NCBI GenBank assembly: GCA_012271025.1
Contig: JAAXHF010000192.1
Span: 1 to 33,305 of the forward strand
Length of the DNA stretch: 33,305 nt
Direction: 5' to 3'
Origin: Deltaproteobacteria bacterium
Lineage (GTDB): Bacteria; Desulfobacterota_B; Binatia; Bin18
The first letter of the stretch is position 1, and every line of letters starts with the position of its first letter. The notes under the pieces were generated by a model, which saw only the letters and a program-made list of their open reading frames with translations, was not told the DNA's origin and did no database searches. Made by a program: the position numbers and the translations under genes. Below, piece after piece: positions 1 through 7,668 of this stretch.

Positions 1-1209
1 CTGTTCGAGGCCACGCTGTACTCGACCCGCCTCGGCGCGCTTGAAGCCGAGAAGGCGGCGGGCAAATACGCCCGCCGCGCCGACCGGCTCATCGCCATGA
101 AGACGAACATCGCCCAGCCGACCTCCGCGATCCTGGTGCTCAACACGATTGCCAACACGGCCGGCGCAACCCTGTGCGGGATGTACGCCGCCCAGCTGCT
201 GGGCGCAGGCTGGGTCCCGGCGTTTTCCGCCGGTCTGACCCTCGCCATTCTGTTTGTGGGCGAGATTCTGCCCAAGACCTATGGGGCCACCCACTGGCGC
301 AGCATCTGGCGGCTGATCGTCTGGCCGCTGGCGCTGATGCAGCGCGGTCTGTCCCCGATCATCCGGGTCACCCAGGCGTTTGCCAACTTCTTCACCGGCA
401 GCCTCGGCGCGCCCGCCGTCACCGAGGATGAGATCCGGGCCTATATTCATCTGGGGCGACAGGAAGGCGAGCTGTCCGCCTCGGAACAACGGCTCCTCAA
501 CGCGGTGTTTCATTTTGACGATATGCTGGCGCGTCAGGTGATGGTCGCCCGCCAGGAGGTCGTGTTCTTCGATGTCCACTGGTCGCTCGAAAAATGTCTG
601 GCCGTGGCCAGGGAAACGCGCCATACCCGCTTCCCGCTGTGCGTCGGGTCTCTGGACGAGGTGCTGGGGCTGGTCCATGTCAAAGACTTGCTGGGCATCA
701 CCGACGGCCAGGACGATGTGCTCAGGTCGGTCGCCCGGCCTCTGCGCCACATCCCCGAGACTCTGCCGCTCAGTCGGCTGCTGCGGGAGATGCAACACAC
801 CCACCAGCACATGGCCCTGGTCGACGACGAGTACGGGTCGGTCGTCGGCGTCATTACCATGGAGAATGTCGTTGAGCAGATTGTCGGCGCGGTGCAGGAC
901 GAGTTCGACAGCGAGCCGCCGGACATCGTGCCGCACGAGCCCGGCGTCTTCACCGTGCGCGGCCAGCTGCCGGTCGAGCGGGTGAACCGCGAGCTGGGCC
1001 TTGACCTGTATGCACCCGACGTAGACACGCTGTCGGGGCTGCTGGTCAGCCGCCTGAACCGCTTGCTCAAGGTCGGCGATCAGGTCCGGCTGCGGGGCGC
1101 GGTCGCCGAGGTCGTCGAGGAGCAGGGCGGCCGGGCCACCCAGGTCCGCCTTCGCATTGCCGAGAACGATGCGGGCGAGGAGTCCGCTTCTGAACAGAGC
1201 GAATCCTGA
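1..1209 (+). CDS. CNNM/CorC (HlyC)-family membrane transporter-like protein, 5' end outside window
   Basis: The frame is open from base 1, so the start lies upstream; 402 residues are visible. The first ~130 residues are the end of a DUF21 (CNNM) membrane domain, with hydrophobic stretches around the motif GEILPKTYG. Two CBS repeats follow; each carries a typical R-x-P followed by D-x-V-x-G-x-V or D-x-x-G-x-V-G pattern, and VHVKDLL marks the first. A CorC_HlyC domain (from about GVFTVRGQLPVERVN) closes the protein, with an acidic tail. The family consists of inner-membrane proteins linked to Mg2+/Co2+ efflux or homeostasis, with adenosine nucleotides bound by the CBS pair. The older name hemolysin does not imply toxin activity. 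Substrate specificity cannot be read from the sequence. The next gene begins about 150 bp later and is unrelated. Confidence 0.88.
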   Translation: MFEATLYSTRLGALEAEKAAGKYARRADRLIAMKTNIAQPTSAILVLNTIANTAGATLCGMYAAQLLGAGWVPAFSAGLTLAILFVGEILPKTYGATHWRSIWRLIVWPLALMQRGLSPIIRVTQAFANFFTGSLGAPAVTEDEIRAYIHLGRQEGELSASEQRLLNAVFHFDDMLARQVMVARQEVVFFDVHWSLEKCLAVARETRHTRFPLCVGSLDEVLGLVHVKDLLGITDGQDDVLRSVARPLRHIPETLPLSRLLREMQHTHQHMALVDDEYGSVVGVITMENVVEQIVGAVQDEFDSEPPDIVPHEPGVFTVRGQLPVERVNRELGLDLYAPDVDTLSGLLVSRLNRLLKVGDQVRLRGAVAEVVEEQGGRATQVRLRIAENDAGEESASEQSES

Positions 1210-1309
1210 CAGCCGTGTTGTCGCCGTGCTGTGAAGCGCCGTGGGCTCGGCTTGGATAGACAGCCTGATGGGGTGGCAAGCCGCCCCAGGCGGAGCGGTG
1301 ACCTTCTAT

Positions 1310-1326
1310 TGATTGCAATGCAATCA
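1310..1326. promoter_or_regulatory. 17-bp perfect palindrome, candidate FitAB operator
   Basis: TGATTGCA-A-TGCAATCA is a perfect dyad with 8-bp arms and one central base, ending 37 bp before the antitoxin ATG at 1364. A plausible promoter overlaps it (TTGATT about 16 bp before ATAAGG). FitA-type ribbon-helix-helix antitoxins bind short inverted repeats in front of their own operon, so autoregulation is the natural reading. The binding itself is inferred. Confidence 0.55.
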
Positions 1327-1363
1327 TCGAATAAGGTAGACGTCGGCAGATAGAGGTATGGCT

Positions 1364-1606
1364 ATGGCAAGCATCACGATTCGCAATCTCGACAACGACG
1401 TAAAGACCCGGCTGCGCATCCGAGCAGCGGCGCATGGCCGGTCGATGGAAGAGGAAGCGCGCCTGATCCTGCGCGAGGCTGTCGAACGGCAAGTCGGCCC
1501 CACCAACCTCGCCCGCGCCATTCGCGCCCGCTTTGCGCCCTTCGGCGGTGTGGAACTGGAACTCCCGCCACGCCCGCCCATGCGCGAGCCGCCCCGATTC
1601 GAGTGA
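1364..1606 (+). CDS. fitA: FitA-like ribbon-helix-helix antitoxin
   Basis: An 80-residue protein beginning MASITIRNLDNDVKTRLRIR, the classic Arc/FitA N-terminus: a beta strand (SITIRNL) and two helices ending near residue 40 (SMEEEARLILREAV). It should dimerise, bind the operator through the strand and neutralise the downstream PIN toxin through its C-terminal tail (PPRPPMREPPRFE). I chose ATG 1364 because GAGG lies seven bases upstream; an ATG two codons earlier sits almost on top of that ribosome-binding site. The toxin gene starts 10 bp after the stop, giving the usual antitoxin-first order. Confidence 0.85.
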   Translation: MASITIRNLDNDVKTRLRIRAAAHGRSMEEEARLILREAVERQVGPTNLARAIRARFAPFGGVELELPPRPPMREPPRFE

Positions 1607-1616
1607 GGTCGCGTCG

Positions 1617-2039
1617 ATGATCGTGCTGGATACCAATGTGGTGTCCGAGCTGATGCGCCCGTCACCCAGCCTGACCGTTGAGCAGTGGGTGGCCACCCGT
1701 CCGGCGGCCAGTCTGTTTTTCTCGGCCGTGGGGGAGGCGGAGTTACGCTACGGCGTGGCGATCCTGGCTGCCGGGCGGCGTCGCGACTCCCTCGCCTCGG
1801 CCATTGAGGAGATGCTGCGGAACGATTTTGCCGGACGGGTACTACCCTTCGACAGCGCCGCAGCGCGAGCGTATGCGGAGATTGCAGCCCGCCGTCGTGC
1901 TGTCGGCCGACCGGTTGCGCAGATCGACGGTCTGATCGCCGCGATTGCCCGCTCTCGCGGCATGGCGCTGGCGACCCGGAATGTCCGCGATTTCGAGGAG
2001 ATGGGGATCGACCTGCTTGACCCCTGGGCAGCTGCCTGA
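1617..2039 (+). CDS. fitB: FitB/VapC-like PIN-domain toxin
   Basis: A 140-residue PIN-domain ribonuclease of the FitB subgroup. The acidic Mg2+-binding residues are all visible: D5 (MIVLDTNVVSELMR), E42 (VGEAELRYG), D104 (IDGLIAA) and D125 (TRNVRDFE). Length and residue spacing match FitB closely, and the toxin looks intact. The frame is open further upstream, but ATG 1617 is the homologous start. It forms an operon with the antitoxin gene; the products would assemble into a DNA-binding complex that represses the promoter. VapC relatives cut tRNA or rRNA, but the target here is unknown. Confidence 0.9.
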   Translation: MIVLDTNVVSELMRPSPSLTVEQWVATRPAASLFFSAVGEAELRYGVAILAAGRRRDSLASAIEEMLRNDFAGRVLPFDSAAARAYAEIAARRRAVGRPVAQIDGLIAAIARSRGMALATRNVRDFEEMGIDLLDPWAAA

Positions 2040-2164
2040 CCGGTACGGCCACGGGCGCCGGCCACTCGATTCACAGCCACGCCATCCGTCAGGAGTATGC
2101 CGAAAAAGACCCGGAGAGAAAGATGGTGCTGATGTCGCCGCGCCTATCGGGAAACGCGCTGGCA

Positions 2165-3304
2165 TCATCTGACCGGCAGGGTCAGGGTCGGCCCCCGGGA
2201 TGTGGTCTGGCCGGCTTGCAGGTCAAACAGCTGGCGCAGCAGCATGAAGGTCGATTTGGATTCCAGGTCGGTGTCTTCAATATAAAACCAATGGCCACGG
2301 TAGTAGGTGGCGATGTAGGCGTTATCGGGCCGCTCGGCCCCGGTCTTGATTTTGAACCGGCGGCCGGCGGGCGTCTGTGTCCAGTCAAAGACATCGCCGG
2401 TTTTCGCCGTGGTGACGGTCACCAGCCCGCCGGACTGATGTTGCTCCGGCGCCTCCACCGTCTGGGACAGATAGTACAGCAGGCCGGAGATGGAGCGGGG
2501 GCGGACCGCCCACTGTTTCTCTGTCACCGCCAGGAAATCCGTGCTCAGTTCAAAGTCCTTGACCTCCCGGTCGAGCTGGAGCAGCTCGTAGACGCGGTCG
2601 ATGTCCGCCTGGTAGGCCGCATCATCCGCAACCAGCCGCACGGTGATCCCGGGCGCGTCCTGGCCTTGTGTGGTGCCGATTTCGATGAGCTGTCGCCGCT
2701 GTAACCTGGACAGCGCGTCAAGGAGCAGGTTGAACCGGTCATAGTCCGGCTCCAGTTGCGGGGTTGGTCCGGAGGCGTTGGGCGCGTTGTACAGGTTGTT
2801 GATCCGCTCAAAACACAGGCCGAACACCCGGTCGATCTTCCACCCCGACTGGGTCAGGACCAGAATGGCTTCGAGCTGGAGGGGGCTGAGCAGGCTTTTG
2901 AGCAGGTCTTCGCCCTGGAGCGGGGTGTAGGAGATGGTCGGGTTATCGGCATAGCCGATCCCTGCGCCGGGCCTCAGCGCATCCTGGCTGCCGAAATTCA
3001 GCGTGCCGTCCACCCCGGCACTGGCCTGCAGGGACAGACTCGTGGTGACGCTGCCGATCTCCAGAAAAAACGTGACATCCCGATAGCGCATCCGCACCAG
3101 ATTCTGGAGCATCTGCTCATTGATGGACGCGATAATGGCTTCGTTGTACGCAGGGTGGGTGCGCTCAATAGCCCGTGGCCCGAAGGTCGCCAGACAGCCG
3201 GACGCCAGGGCGGTCAGCGCCGTTATCAGGAACAGGGCAGGGAGCCGGTGGAGCGGAAGCGGTGGCGATGACACGTGACGCATGAACCTCCGGGGGAATG
3301 GCAT
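2165..3304 (-). CDS. Predicted outer-envelope lipoprotein of unknown function
   Basis: 379 residues. The N-terminus has a basic segment, a hydrophobic stretch (LPALFLITALTALASGC) and a lipobox ending in L-A-S-G-C, so export and lipidation are likely. The mature part opens with NEQMLQNLVRMRYRDVTFFLEIGSVTTS, the type of N-terminus seen in conserved hypothetical lipoproteins of environmental proteobacteria, and ends with FYIEDTDLESKSTFMLLRQLFDLQAG. No catalytic motif was recognised. The start could instead be the ATG seven codons downstream (3283), which has GGAGG just upstream; both starts keep the signal peptide. It ends convergently toward the FitB gene and starts 67 bp beyond the stop of the universal stress protein gene, so it could be the last gene of that leftward run. 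Confidence 0.7.
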   Translation of the reverse strand: MPFPRRFMRHVSSPPLPLHRLPALFLITALTALASGCLATFGPRAIERTHPAYNEAIIASINEQMLQNLVRMRYRDVTFFLEIGSVTTSLSLQASAGVDGTLNFGSQDALRPGAGIGYADNPTISYTPLQGEDLLKSLLSPLQLEAILVLTQSGWKIDRVFGLCFERINNLYNAPNASGPTPQLEPDYDRFNLLLDALSRLQRRQLIEIGTTQGQDAPGITVRLVADDAAYQADIDRVYELLQLDREVKDFELSTDFLAVTEKQWAVRPRSISGLLYYLSQTVEAPEQHQSGGLVTVTTAKTGDVFDWTQTPAGRRFKIKTGAERPDNAYIATYYRGHWFYIEDTDLESKSTFMLLRQLFDLQAGQTTSRGPTLTLPVR

Positions 3305-3371
3305 GAAAGGGTCATCATAGACGGCACCCCCCTGTCAAGTTCGTGTCGTCCCGCTTTTCCGCTCTCGACAA

Positions 3372-3815
3372 TCAGTCCTCCGGGAGCTTTGTCACCAGCA
3401 CCGGACACGGCGCATGGCGGATCACCCGTTCGGCAACGCTGCCGATGAACACGTGGGAGAGCCCGGTCCGCCCGTGCGAGCCCATCACAATCAGGTCGGC
3501 TTGTTGCGTTGCCGCCTCATCGCAAATCGCCTGAAACGGCACGCCGCGTCGGACGTGGCTGCCGAGGAGCACCGACGAACTCTCGGCCTTCGTACTCAGA
3601 ATCGTTTCGAGGTGCTTTTGGGCAGCGGCAAGCTGGGCCTGTTCAACATGCTCATACACGTCGCCAGCGATATCGACGACCGGCGGCAAGATATGAATGA
3701 CATGCAGCAGCTCAAGCCTGGCCTGCCACTTCTCGGCCAAGCCGATTGCCCAGTCCAGGGCATGTTCAGAATGCGGAGAGAAATCGTACGGAACCAGAAT
3801 CTTTTGTATCGGCAT
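3372..3815 (-). CDS. Universal stress protein (UspA family)
   Basis: 147 residues, a single Usp domain. It begins IQKILVPYDFSPHSEHAL and carries the ATP-binding signature G112-x2-G115-x9-G125-S126 (MGSHGRTGLSHVFIGS), which marks the ATP-binding rather than the non-binding subfamily. Such cytoplasmic proteins bind ATP and aid survival under starvation, low oxygen or oxidative stress. GGAGG lies eight bases before ATG 3815. It follows the acetyltransferase gene by 37 bp on the same strand, so the two are probably co-transcribed. In mycobacteria a related acetyltransferase acetylates a universal stress protein, which makes this pairing meaningful. The exact role here is inferred. Confidence 0.92.
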   Translation of the reverse strand: MPIQKILVPYDFSPHSEHALDWAIGLAEKWQARLELLHVIHILPPVVDIAGDVYEHVEQAQLAAAQKHLETILSTKAESSSVLLGSHVRRGVPFQAICDEAATQQADLIVMGSHGRTGLSHVFIGSVAERVIRHAPCPVLVTKLPED

Positions 3816-3852
3816 AGCGCTTTCCTCCCTCCGAGCCGTTTGCGTTTCCCGA

Positions 3853-6351
3853 TCATCGTGAGGCCGGACCCGCCCCCGGTCTGAGCGGCCGCACCGATAC
3901 GCGTCCGGCCCGTATCGCCACGCCCCGGCCGGCGGTCCGAACGGAGACGGGCTGAAGTTCGAGGGCGGAGATTTCGGGGCATTCTTCGATCAACCACGAC
4001 ACGCGCAGCAACAGATCTTCGAGCGCGGTCAGGTCGGCCGCCGCATGTTTGCCCTGGAGCAGGGGAAAGCCGCGAATGGAACGCACCAAGTCCTGGGCAT
4101 CGGTCCGGCTCAGGGGGGTGATACAGAACGCGCGGTCGTGCAACACTTCCGCCACAGCTCCGCTCAGGCCAAACCCGATCAGCGGCCCAAAGCTGGGATC
4201 TTCCGCCATCCGCACGATGACGCTTGTCTCGTCCGCCTCCTCGTCCACCTTTTGGGCAACCTCGGAGAGGGACAGGCCGGCGGCCGCCAGCAGCGCCCGG
4301 CTTGCCGTGTGGTCGAGCGCTGCCGGGCCGCGACCGTCCAGGGCTGTTTCAATCACCCGGCGCGCGGCCTGTGCGTCCACCTTATCCAGCTCGGCCACCT
4401 CTCCCGGCGGTCGGCTCAGCCAGGCGGCATATCTGGCCGCGTGGGCCAGGGCGCGGGCGGCTGCTTCGGGAAAACGAAACACGGGCAGATCGGTGGTGAG
4501 GCCCGCGTGTCCGCTGGCCGGCCTGTCCTGGTGTAACACACACAGGAGCACCGGCTTTGGTCGGTCCGTCCGCGCCTCGGCCTCAGACACGGTCTGACTC
4601 AGCGCCTCCGCTACTTCCCGCTGGCCGGTGCCCATCGGCACATGCACGACAATCACGGCGTCGATAGCGGGATCGTCCAGGACGCGCTGAACGGCCGTCG
4701 CATACTGCTTGGGCTGGGCTTCGAGCCCCAGATTCAGCGGATTGTCCAGCCCGACGCCGCGTGGCAGCAGGCTGCGACAGGCTGCGAGCGTGGTCGGGCT
4801 CAGGCGGGGAAACGCAAGGCCGTGAGCCTCCCCGGCGTCCACGCACAGGCCGGCCAGACCGGCGGTGTTGGTGACGACCGCCACCCGATTGCCGGCCGGC
4901 AGCGGTTGGCGGGTCAGCAGCGTGGCAATCTCAAAACTCTCTTCCAGGCTCTCGGCCCGAATGATACCGGCCTGGCGGAACAGGGCTTCGGTGACATACG
5001 CGCCGGCGTCCGTCTGCGGTATCCCGGTTGCGGTCCGGCCGCTCTTGATTGCCACGACGGGTTTGCGCCGGGCCGCCCGGCGGGCGATGCGGGCAAACTT
5101 GCGCGGATTGCCGAAGGATTCGAGGTACACCAGAATCAGGTCGGTCGACGGGTCTTCTTCCCAGTACTGGAGCAGGTCATTGCCGGACACGTCGGCTTTG
5201 TCGCCGACATTGACGAACATGGAGATGCCGAGGTCTGCGGCCTGGAGGTAGTCGAGGGCGGCCACTCCCAGCGCTCCGCTCTGGGTCAGGACGGCAATCC
5301 GCCCGGGCTGAACCGGATCGGGCAGGACGGTGGCGTTGAGACTGATGTCCGCAGCGGTATTGAGTAGCCCGATGCAGTTGGGGCCGACCATCCGCATGCC
5401 GTGCGCCCGCACCTTGCCGAGCAGCGTGTTGCGGCGCTGTTCAGCCTCGGCGCCGGTCTCTTCGAAGCCGGCAGACAGGACCAGGACGACCCGCACGCGG
5501 GCGGCCGCGCAGGCGTCAATCTCGGCCGGCAGCTGCTCGGCCGGGACGGCCAGAATCGCCAGCTCAACCTCGTCGGGAATCTCGGCGATAGACGGAAAGG
5601 CACGGACCGCAGCAATCGACCGGGCGTGGGGATGAACGGGATACACCGGACCGCGAAAGCCGCCCCGGATGAGCTGTTCGAAGACGCGGCGGCCGAGCCC
5701 GTGCTGGTCGATCCCGACCACGGCGATGGATTGTGGCCGGAAAAAAGGATCGAGTGAGGCTGCGGTGGCGATTTTCTCGCGGGCCTCGGCCTGGGCCAGC
5801 GCCTTCTCGCTGGGGGTGGCCGGCAGCTCGACCTGCATCACCCCTTCGTCCCAGGCGATGTGCGGCTCAAAGCCGCTTTTGCGGAACACCTCAAGCATCG
5901 GCCTGTTCTCGGGCCGCACGGTGGCCACAATGGTCAGAATGCGCTGCTGCTTGGCGTAGGCGGCCAGGCGTTCCAGCAGGACCGTGCCGAGCCCGCGGCC
6001 ATGGTAGGCGTCATCGACAAAGAAGGCGACCTCGGCCGTGTCCCAGCGCGGCAGACGGACATAGTTGCCGATGGCCAGGATGTGCTCTGCGGCGCCCTCG
6101 CCACGGGTCACCACATAGGTCATGCGGGCGACGCCGTCGATGTCGAGCATGCGGTCGATCTCGCGGCGGTTGACCCGGGTGGAGGCGGTAAAGAAACGCA
6201 GCCACACCGACTCCAGCGAGGCGCGTGCAAACAGCGCTTCGAGCTTTTCGACATCGTCCGCCCGGCCCGGACGCAGGTTGGCTGTTGTGCCATCACGCAG
6301 GATGATCTGCTCCGGCGGCGGAAGCATTGGCGGCTGTGATGTGTCAGGCAT
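3853..6351 (-). CDS. GNAT - acyl-CoA synthetase-like protein lysine acetyltransferase (Pat-like)
   Basis: 832 residues. The N-terminal GNAT domain (about 15-175) has the acetyl-CoA loop HGRGLG at 117-122. Next come a CoA-binding domain (about 200-300), a succinyl-CoA-ligase-like part (about 345-640) and an ATP-grasp_5 region at the end (FGPLIGFGLSGAVAEVL). The GNAT-first order is opposite to E. coli Pat/YfiQ and like the actinobacterial arrangement. Active NDP-forming acyl-CoA synthetases carry a phospho-histidine in an S-H-T-G motif shortly after KSGR. Here KSGR (436-439) is followed by ATGIPQTDAGA, with no histidine. The synthetase half therefore looks non-catalytic, as in Pat proteins that sense acyl-CoA and acetylate targets such as acetyl-CoA synthetase. 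The ribosome-binding site is weak. The universal stress protein gene lies downstream in the same direction. Confidence 0.85.
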   Translation of the reverse strand: MPDTSQPPMLPPPEQIILRDGTTANLRPGRADDVEKLEALFARASLESVWLRFFTASTRVNRREIDRMLDIDGVARMTYVVTRGEGAAEHILAIGNYVRLPRWDTAEVAFFVDDAYHGRGLGTVLLERLAAYAKQQRILTIVATVRPENRPMLEVFRKSGFEPHIAWDEGVMQVELPATPSEKALAQAEAREKIATAASLDPFFRPQSIAVVGIDQHGLGRRVFEQLIRGGFRGPVYPVHPHARSIAAVRAFPSIAEIPDEVELAILAVPAEQLPAEIDACAAARVRVVLVLSAGFEETGAEAEQRRNTLLGKVRAHGMRMVGPNCIGLLNTAADISLNATVLPDPVQPGRIAVLTQSGALGVAALDYLQAADLGISMFVNVGDKADVSGNDLLQYWEEDPSTDLILVYLESFGNPRKFARIARRAARRKPVVAIKSGRTATGIPQTDAGAYVTEALFRQAGIIRAESLEESFEIATLLTRQPLPAGNRVAVVTNTAGLAGLCVDAGEAHGLAFPRLSPTTLAACRSLLPRGVGLDNPLNLGLEAQPKQYATAVQRVLDDPAIDAVIVVHVPMGTGQREVAEALSQTVSEAEARTDRPKPVLLCVLHQDRPASGHAGLTTDLPVFRFPEAAARALAHAARYAAWLSRPPGEVAELDKVDAQAARRVIETALDGRGPAALDHTASRALLAAAGLSLSEVAQKVDEEADETSVIVRMAEDPSFGPLIGFGLSGAVAEVLHDRAFCITPLSRTDAQDLVRSIRGFPLLQGKHAAADLTALEDLLLRVSWLIEECPEISALELQPVSVRTAGRGVAIRAGRVSVRPLRPGAGPASR

Positions 6352-6437
6352 GGGATTTTCTCACTTGACTTCGAGAATGCTGACTGCGCCACCGGGAAAG
6401 ATTGACTGAGACTTGCCTCAGACGCTTTCCCGGGGGG

Positions 6438-6466
6438 CACGGTTCCCGCTTTCTGGATCAACCGTG
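6438..6466. terminator. Weak inverted repeat after the Hsp20 operon
   Basis: CACGGTT (6438-6444) pairs with AACCGTG (6460-6466) across a 15-base loop, just past the stop of the second Hsp20 gene and before the acetyltransferase gene. There is no T-run, so termination is only a possibility. Confidence 0.2.
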
Positions 6467-6479
6467 ACGGCCGAGAGCC

Positions 6480-6878
6480 TTAGCTGGCCTGGACTGCGAT
6501 ACGGTGAGGTTTGGCGCTCTCGGCCTTGGGCAGTTCGAGTTCCAACACCCCGTCGGTCAGCTGGGCGTGGATGTTGCCGGTATCAATCGCGTTCGACAGG
6601 TTGAAGCGCCGCTGATAGTTGCCCACCCGGTACTCGGTGTAGACCGGGCTCAGGTCCTGATAGTCATCGAGGGCCACCTGGCCCTCAATCGACAGCACGT
6701 TGTTGTTCACGTTGATCTCAATCGAGTCCTCGCGCACGCCGGGCAGGTCGGCGCGCAGCCACAGCCCGTGGTCGGTCTCGAAAATATCGACGAGCGGGAC
6801 GTAGGTCCGGCCCGGGCGGGTGTGTTCTTCGGTTTGGACTTCTTGTTTCTGCTGGGTCGTCAGTTCGTGCTCGGCCAT
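6480..6878 (-). CDS. Small heat-shock protein Hsp20 (distal copy)
   Basis: 132 residues with an alpha-crystallin domain spanning about 25-128. It starts YVPLVDIFETDHGLWLRADL, contains LPGVREDSIEINVNNNVLSI and ends with LTDGVLELELPKAE, the usual G-V-L-x-L signature, followed by a short tail. The protein is an ATP-independent holdase that binds unfolding proteins as oligomers. AAGGAGG stands eight bases before ATG 6878. It lies 44 bp after the other Hsp20 gene on the same strand, and the two diverge strongly in sequence, which fits the class A/class B pairs that co-assemble in other bacteria. No separate promoter was seen between them. Confidence 0.93.
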   Translation of the reverse strand: MAEHELTTQQKQEVQTEEHTRPGRTYVPLVDIFETDHGLWLRADLPGVREDSIEINVNNNVLSIEGQVALDDYQDLSPVYTEYRVGNYQRRFNLSNAIDTGNIHAQLTDGVLELELPKAESAKPHRIAVQAS

Positions 6879-6922
6879 CGGGCTATCCTCCTTCTTGTGG
6901 CTGGGCTGCGTCCGAGCTGCAC

Positions 6923-7372
6923 CTAGGCCGCCTGGACCGTGATCTGGCGCGGTTTGGCGGCAGCCTGTTTGGGAATGCGCAGGGTCAGCATGCCCTGTTT
7001 GTAAGAAGCCTCGGCCTGGTCGAGGGCCAACTCGGGCGGCAGCTGGAACGAACGGGAGAACTGGCCCGCGCTGCGCTCGCGCCGATGGTAGCTGGTCTTG
7101 GGGTTGGCCGCGGCTTCGCGCTTGCCACTCACCGTCAGGGTCCGGCCCTGGCTCTCAATGGCGATGTCCTCGGGTGCCACGCCGGGCAGCTCGAAGCGGA
7201 TGACACAGGTGCCCTCGGCGTCCTGGAGGACGTTGACGGGTGGGAAGACGCCCCGGCCCGACAGGGGCAGGTCAAGGCCACGCGGGTTTTCAAACACCCG
7301 GTCCACCTCACGCTGTAAACGCATGAGCGTGTTCCAAGGATCGCGGTTGGGGGAGAAACGAAAGAGTGCCAT
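6923..7372 (-). CDS. Small heat-shock protein Hsp20 (promoter-proximal copy)
   Basis: 149 residues starting MALFRFSPNRDPWNTLMRLQ, a common Hsp20 N-terminus. The alpha-crystallin domain covers about 40-145 (FPPVNVLQDAEGTCVIRFEL, LPGVAPEDIAIESQGRTLTV) and ends YKQGMLTLRIPKQAAAKPRQ. The open frame continues 57 codons upstream, but ATG 7372 is the real start: AAGGAGG sits five bases before it and homology begins there. The product is a cytoplasmic holdase chaperone. A sigma-32-like promoter is visible about 80-105 bp upstream (7453-7477), so heat-shock control of both Hsp20 genes is likely. Confidence 0.93.
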   Translation of the reverse strand: MALFRFSPNRDPWNTLMRLQREVDRVFENPRGLDLPLSGRGVFPPVNVLQDAEGTCVIRFELPGVAPEDIAIESQGRTLTVSGKREAAANPKTSYHRRERSAGQFSRSFQLPPELALDQAEASYKQGMLTLRIPKQAAAKPRQITVQAA

Positions 7373-7452
7373 GGAAACCTCCTTATCTGGCTGTGGGCCA
7401 TGCCTCATGGGGGTGTCCGTAGGGCTGGCCCCGGTGTGTTCTGGGCCAAAGG

Positions 7453-7477
7453 TAGGGGCGGCGTGGACCAAGTCAAG
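7453..7477 (-). promoter_or_regulatory. Candidate sigma-32 (RpoH) promoter for the Hsp20 operon
   Basis: On the minus strand CTTGAC (7477-7472) is followed after 13 bases by CCCCTA (7458-7453). This resembles the heat-shock consensus CTTGAA, 13-15 bases, then CCCCAT. Transcription would start near 7443, giving a leader of about 70 bases. No CIRCE element (TTAGCACTC-N9-GAGTGCTAA) was found in the intergenic region. Confidence 0.5.
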
Positions 7478-7631
7478 GCACGAAACGAAAAATAATCGCC
7501 CTGTCCTGGAGTGTTGTTCAACGGAGCGCGGCCAGAGCCACACGAGCCGGAAGGCTCTCCAGAGAAGACCCCCGAAAACGGCCCACCGCGTCTCCCGTCT
7601 GGCGAAATCTCTGCGCTCATGTCTGCCGTTC

Positions 7632-7662
7632 TTGCGGGAGACGCAGCAATTTCTGCTACACT
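7632..7662 (+). promoter_or_regulatory. Candidate leaderless promoter of the Kef-type gene
   Basis: TACACT (7657-7662) ends six bases before ATG 7669. A possible -35 TTGCGG lies at 7632-7637, with a long 19-base spacing. No Shine-Dalgarno sequence precedes the ATG, so a transcript starting at or next to the ATG is plausible. Confidence 0.35.
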
Positions 7663-7668
7663 GCGCGT

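Noticed and set aside
3853..6351. Active ADP-forming acyl-CoA synthetase
   Set aside because: The histidine expected after KSGR is absent, and a GNAT domain is fused at the N-terminus, favouring a Pat-like acetyltransferase.
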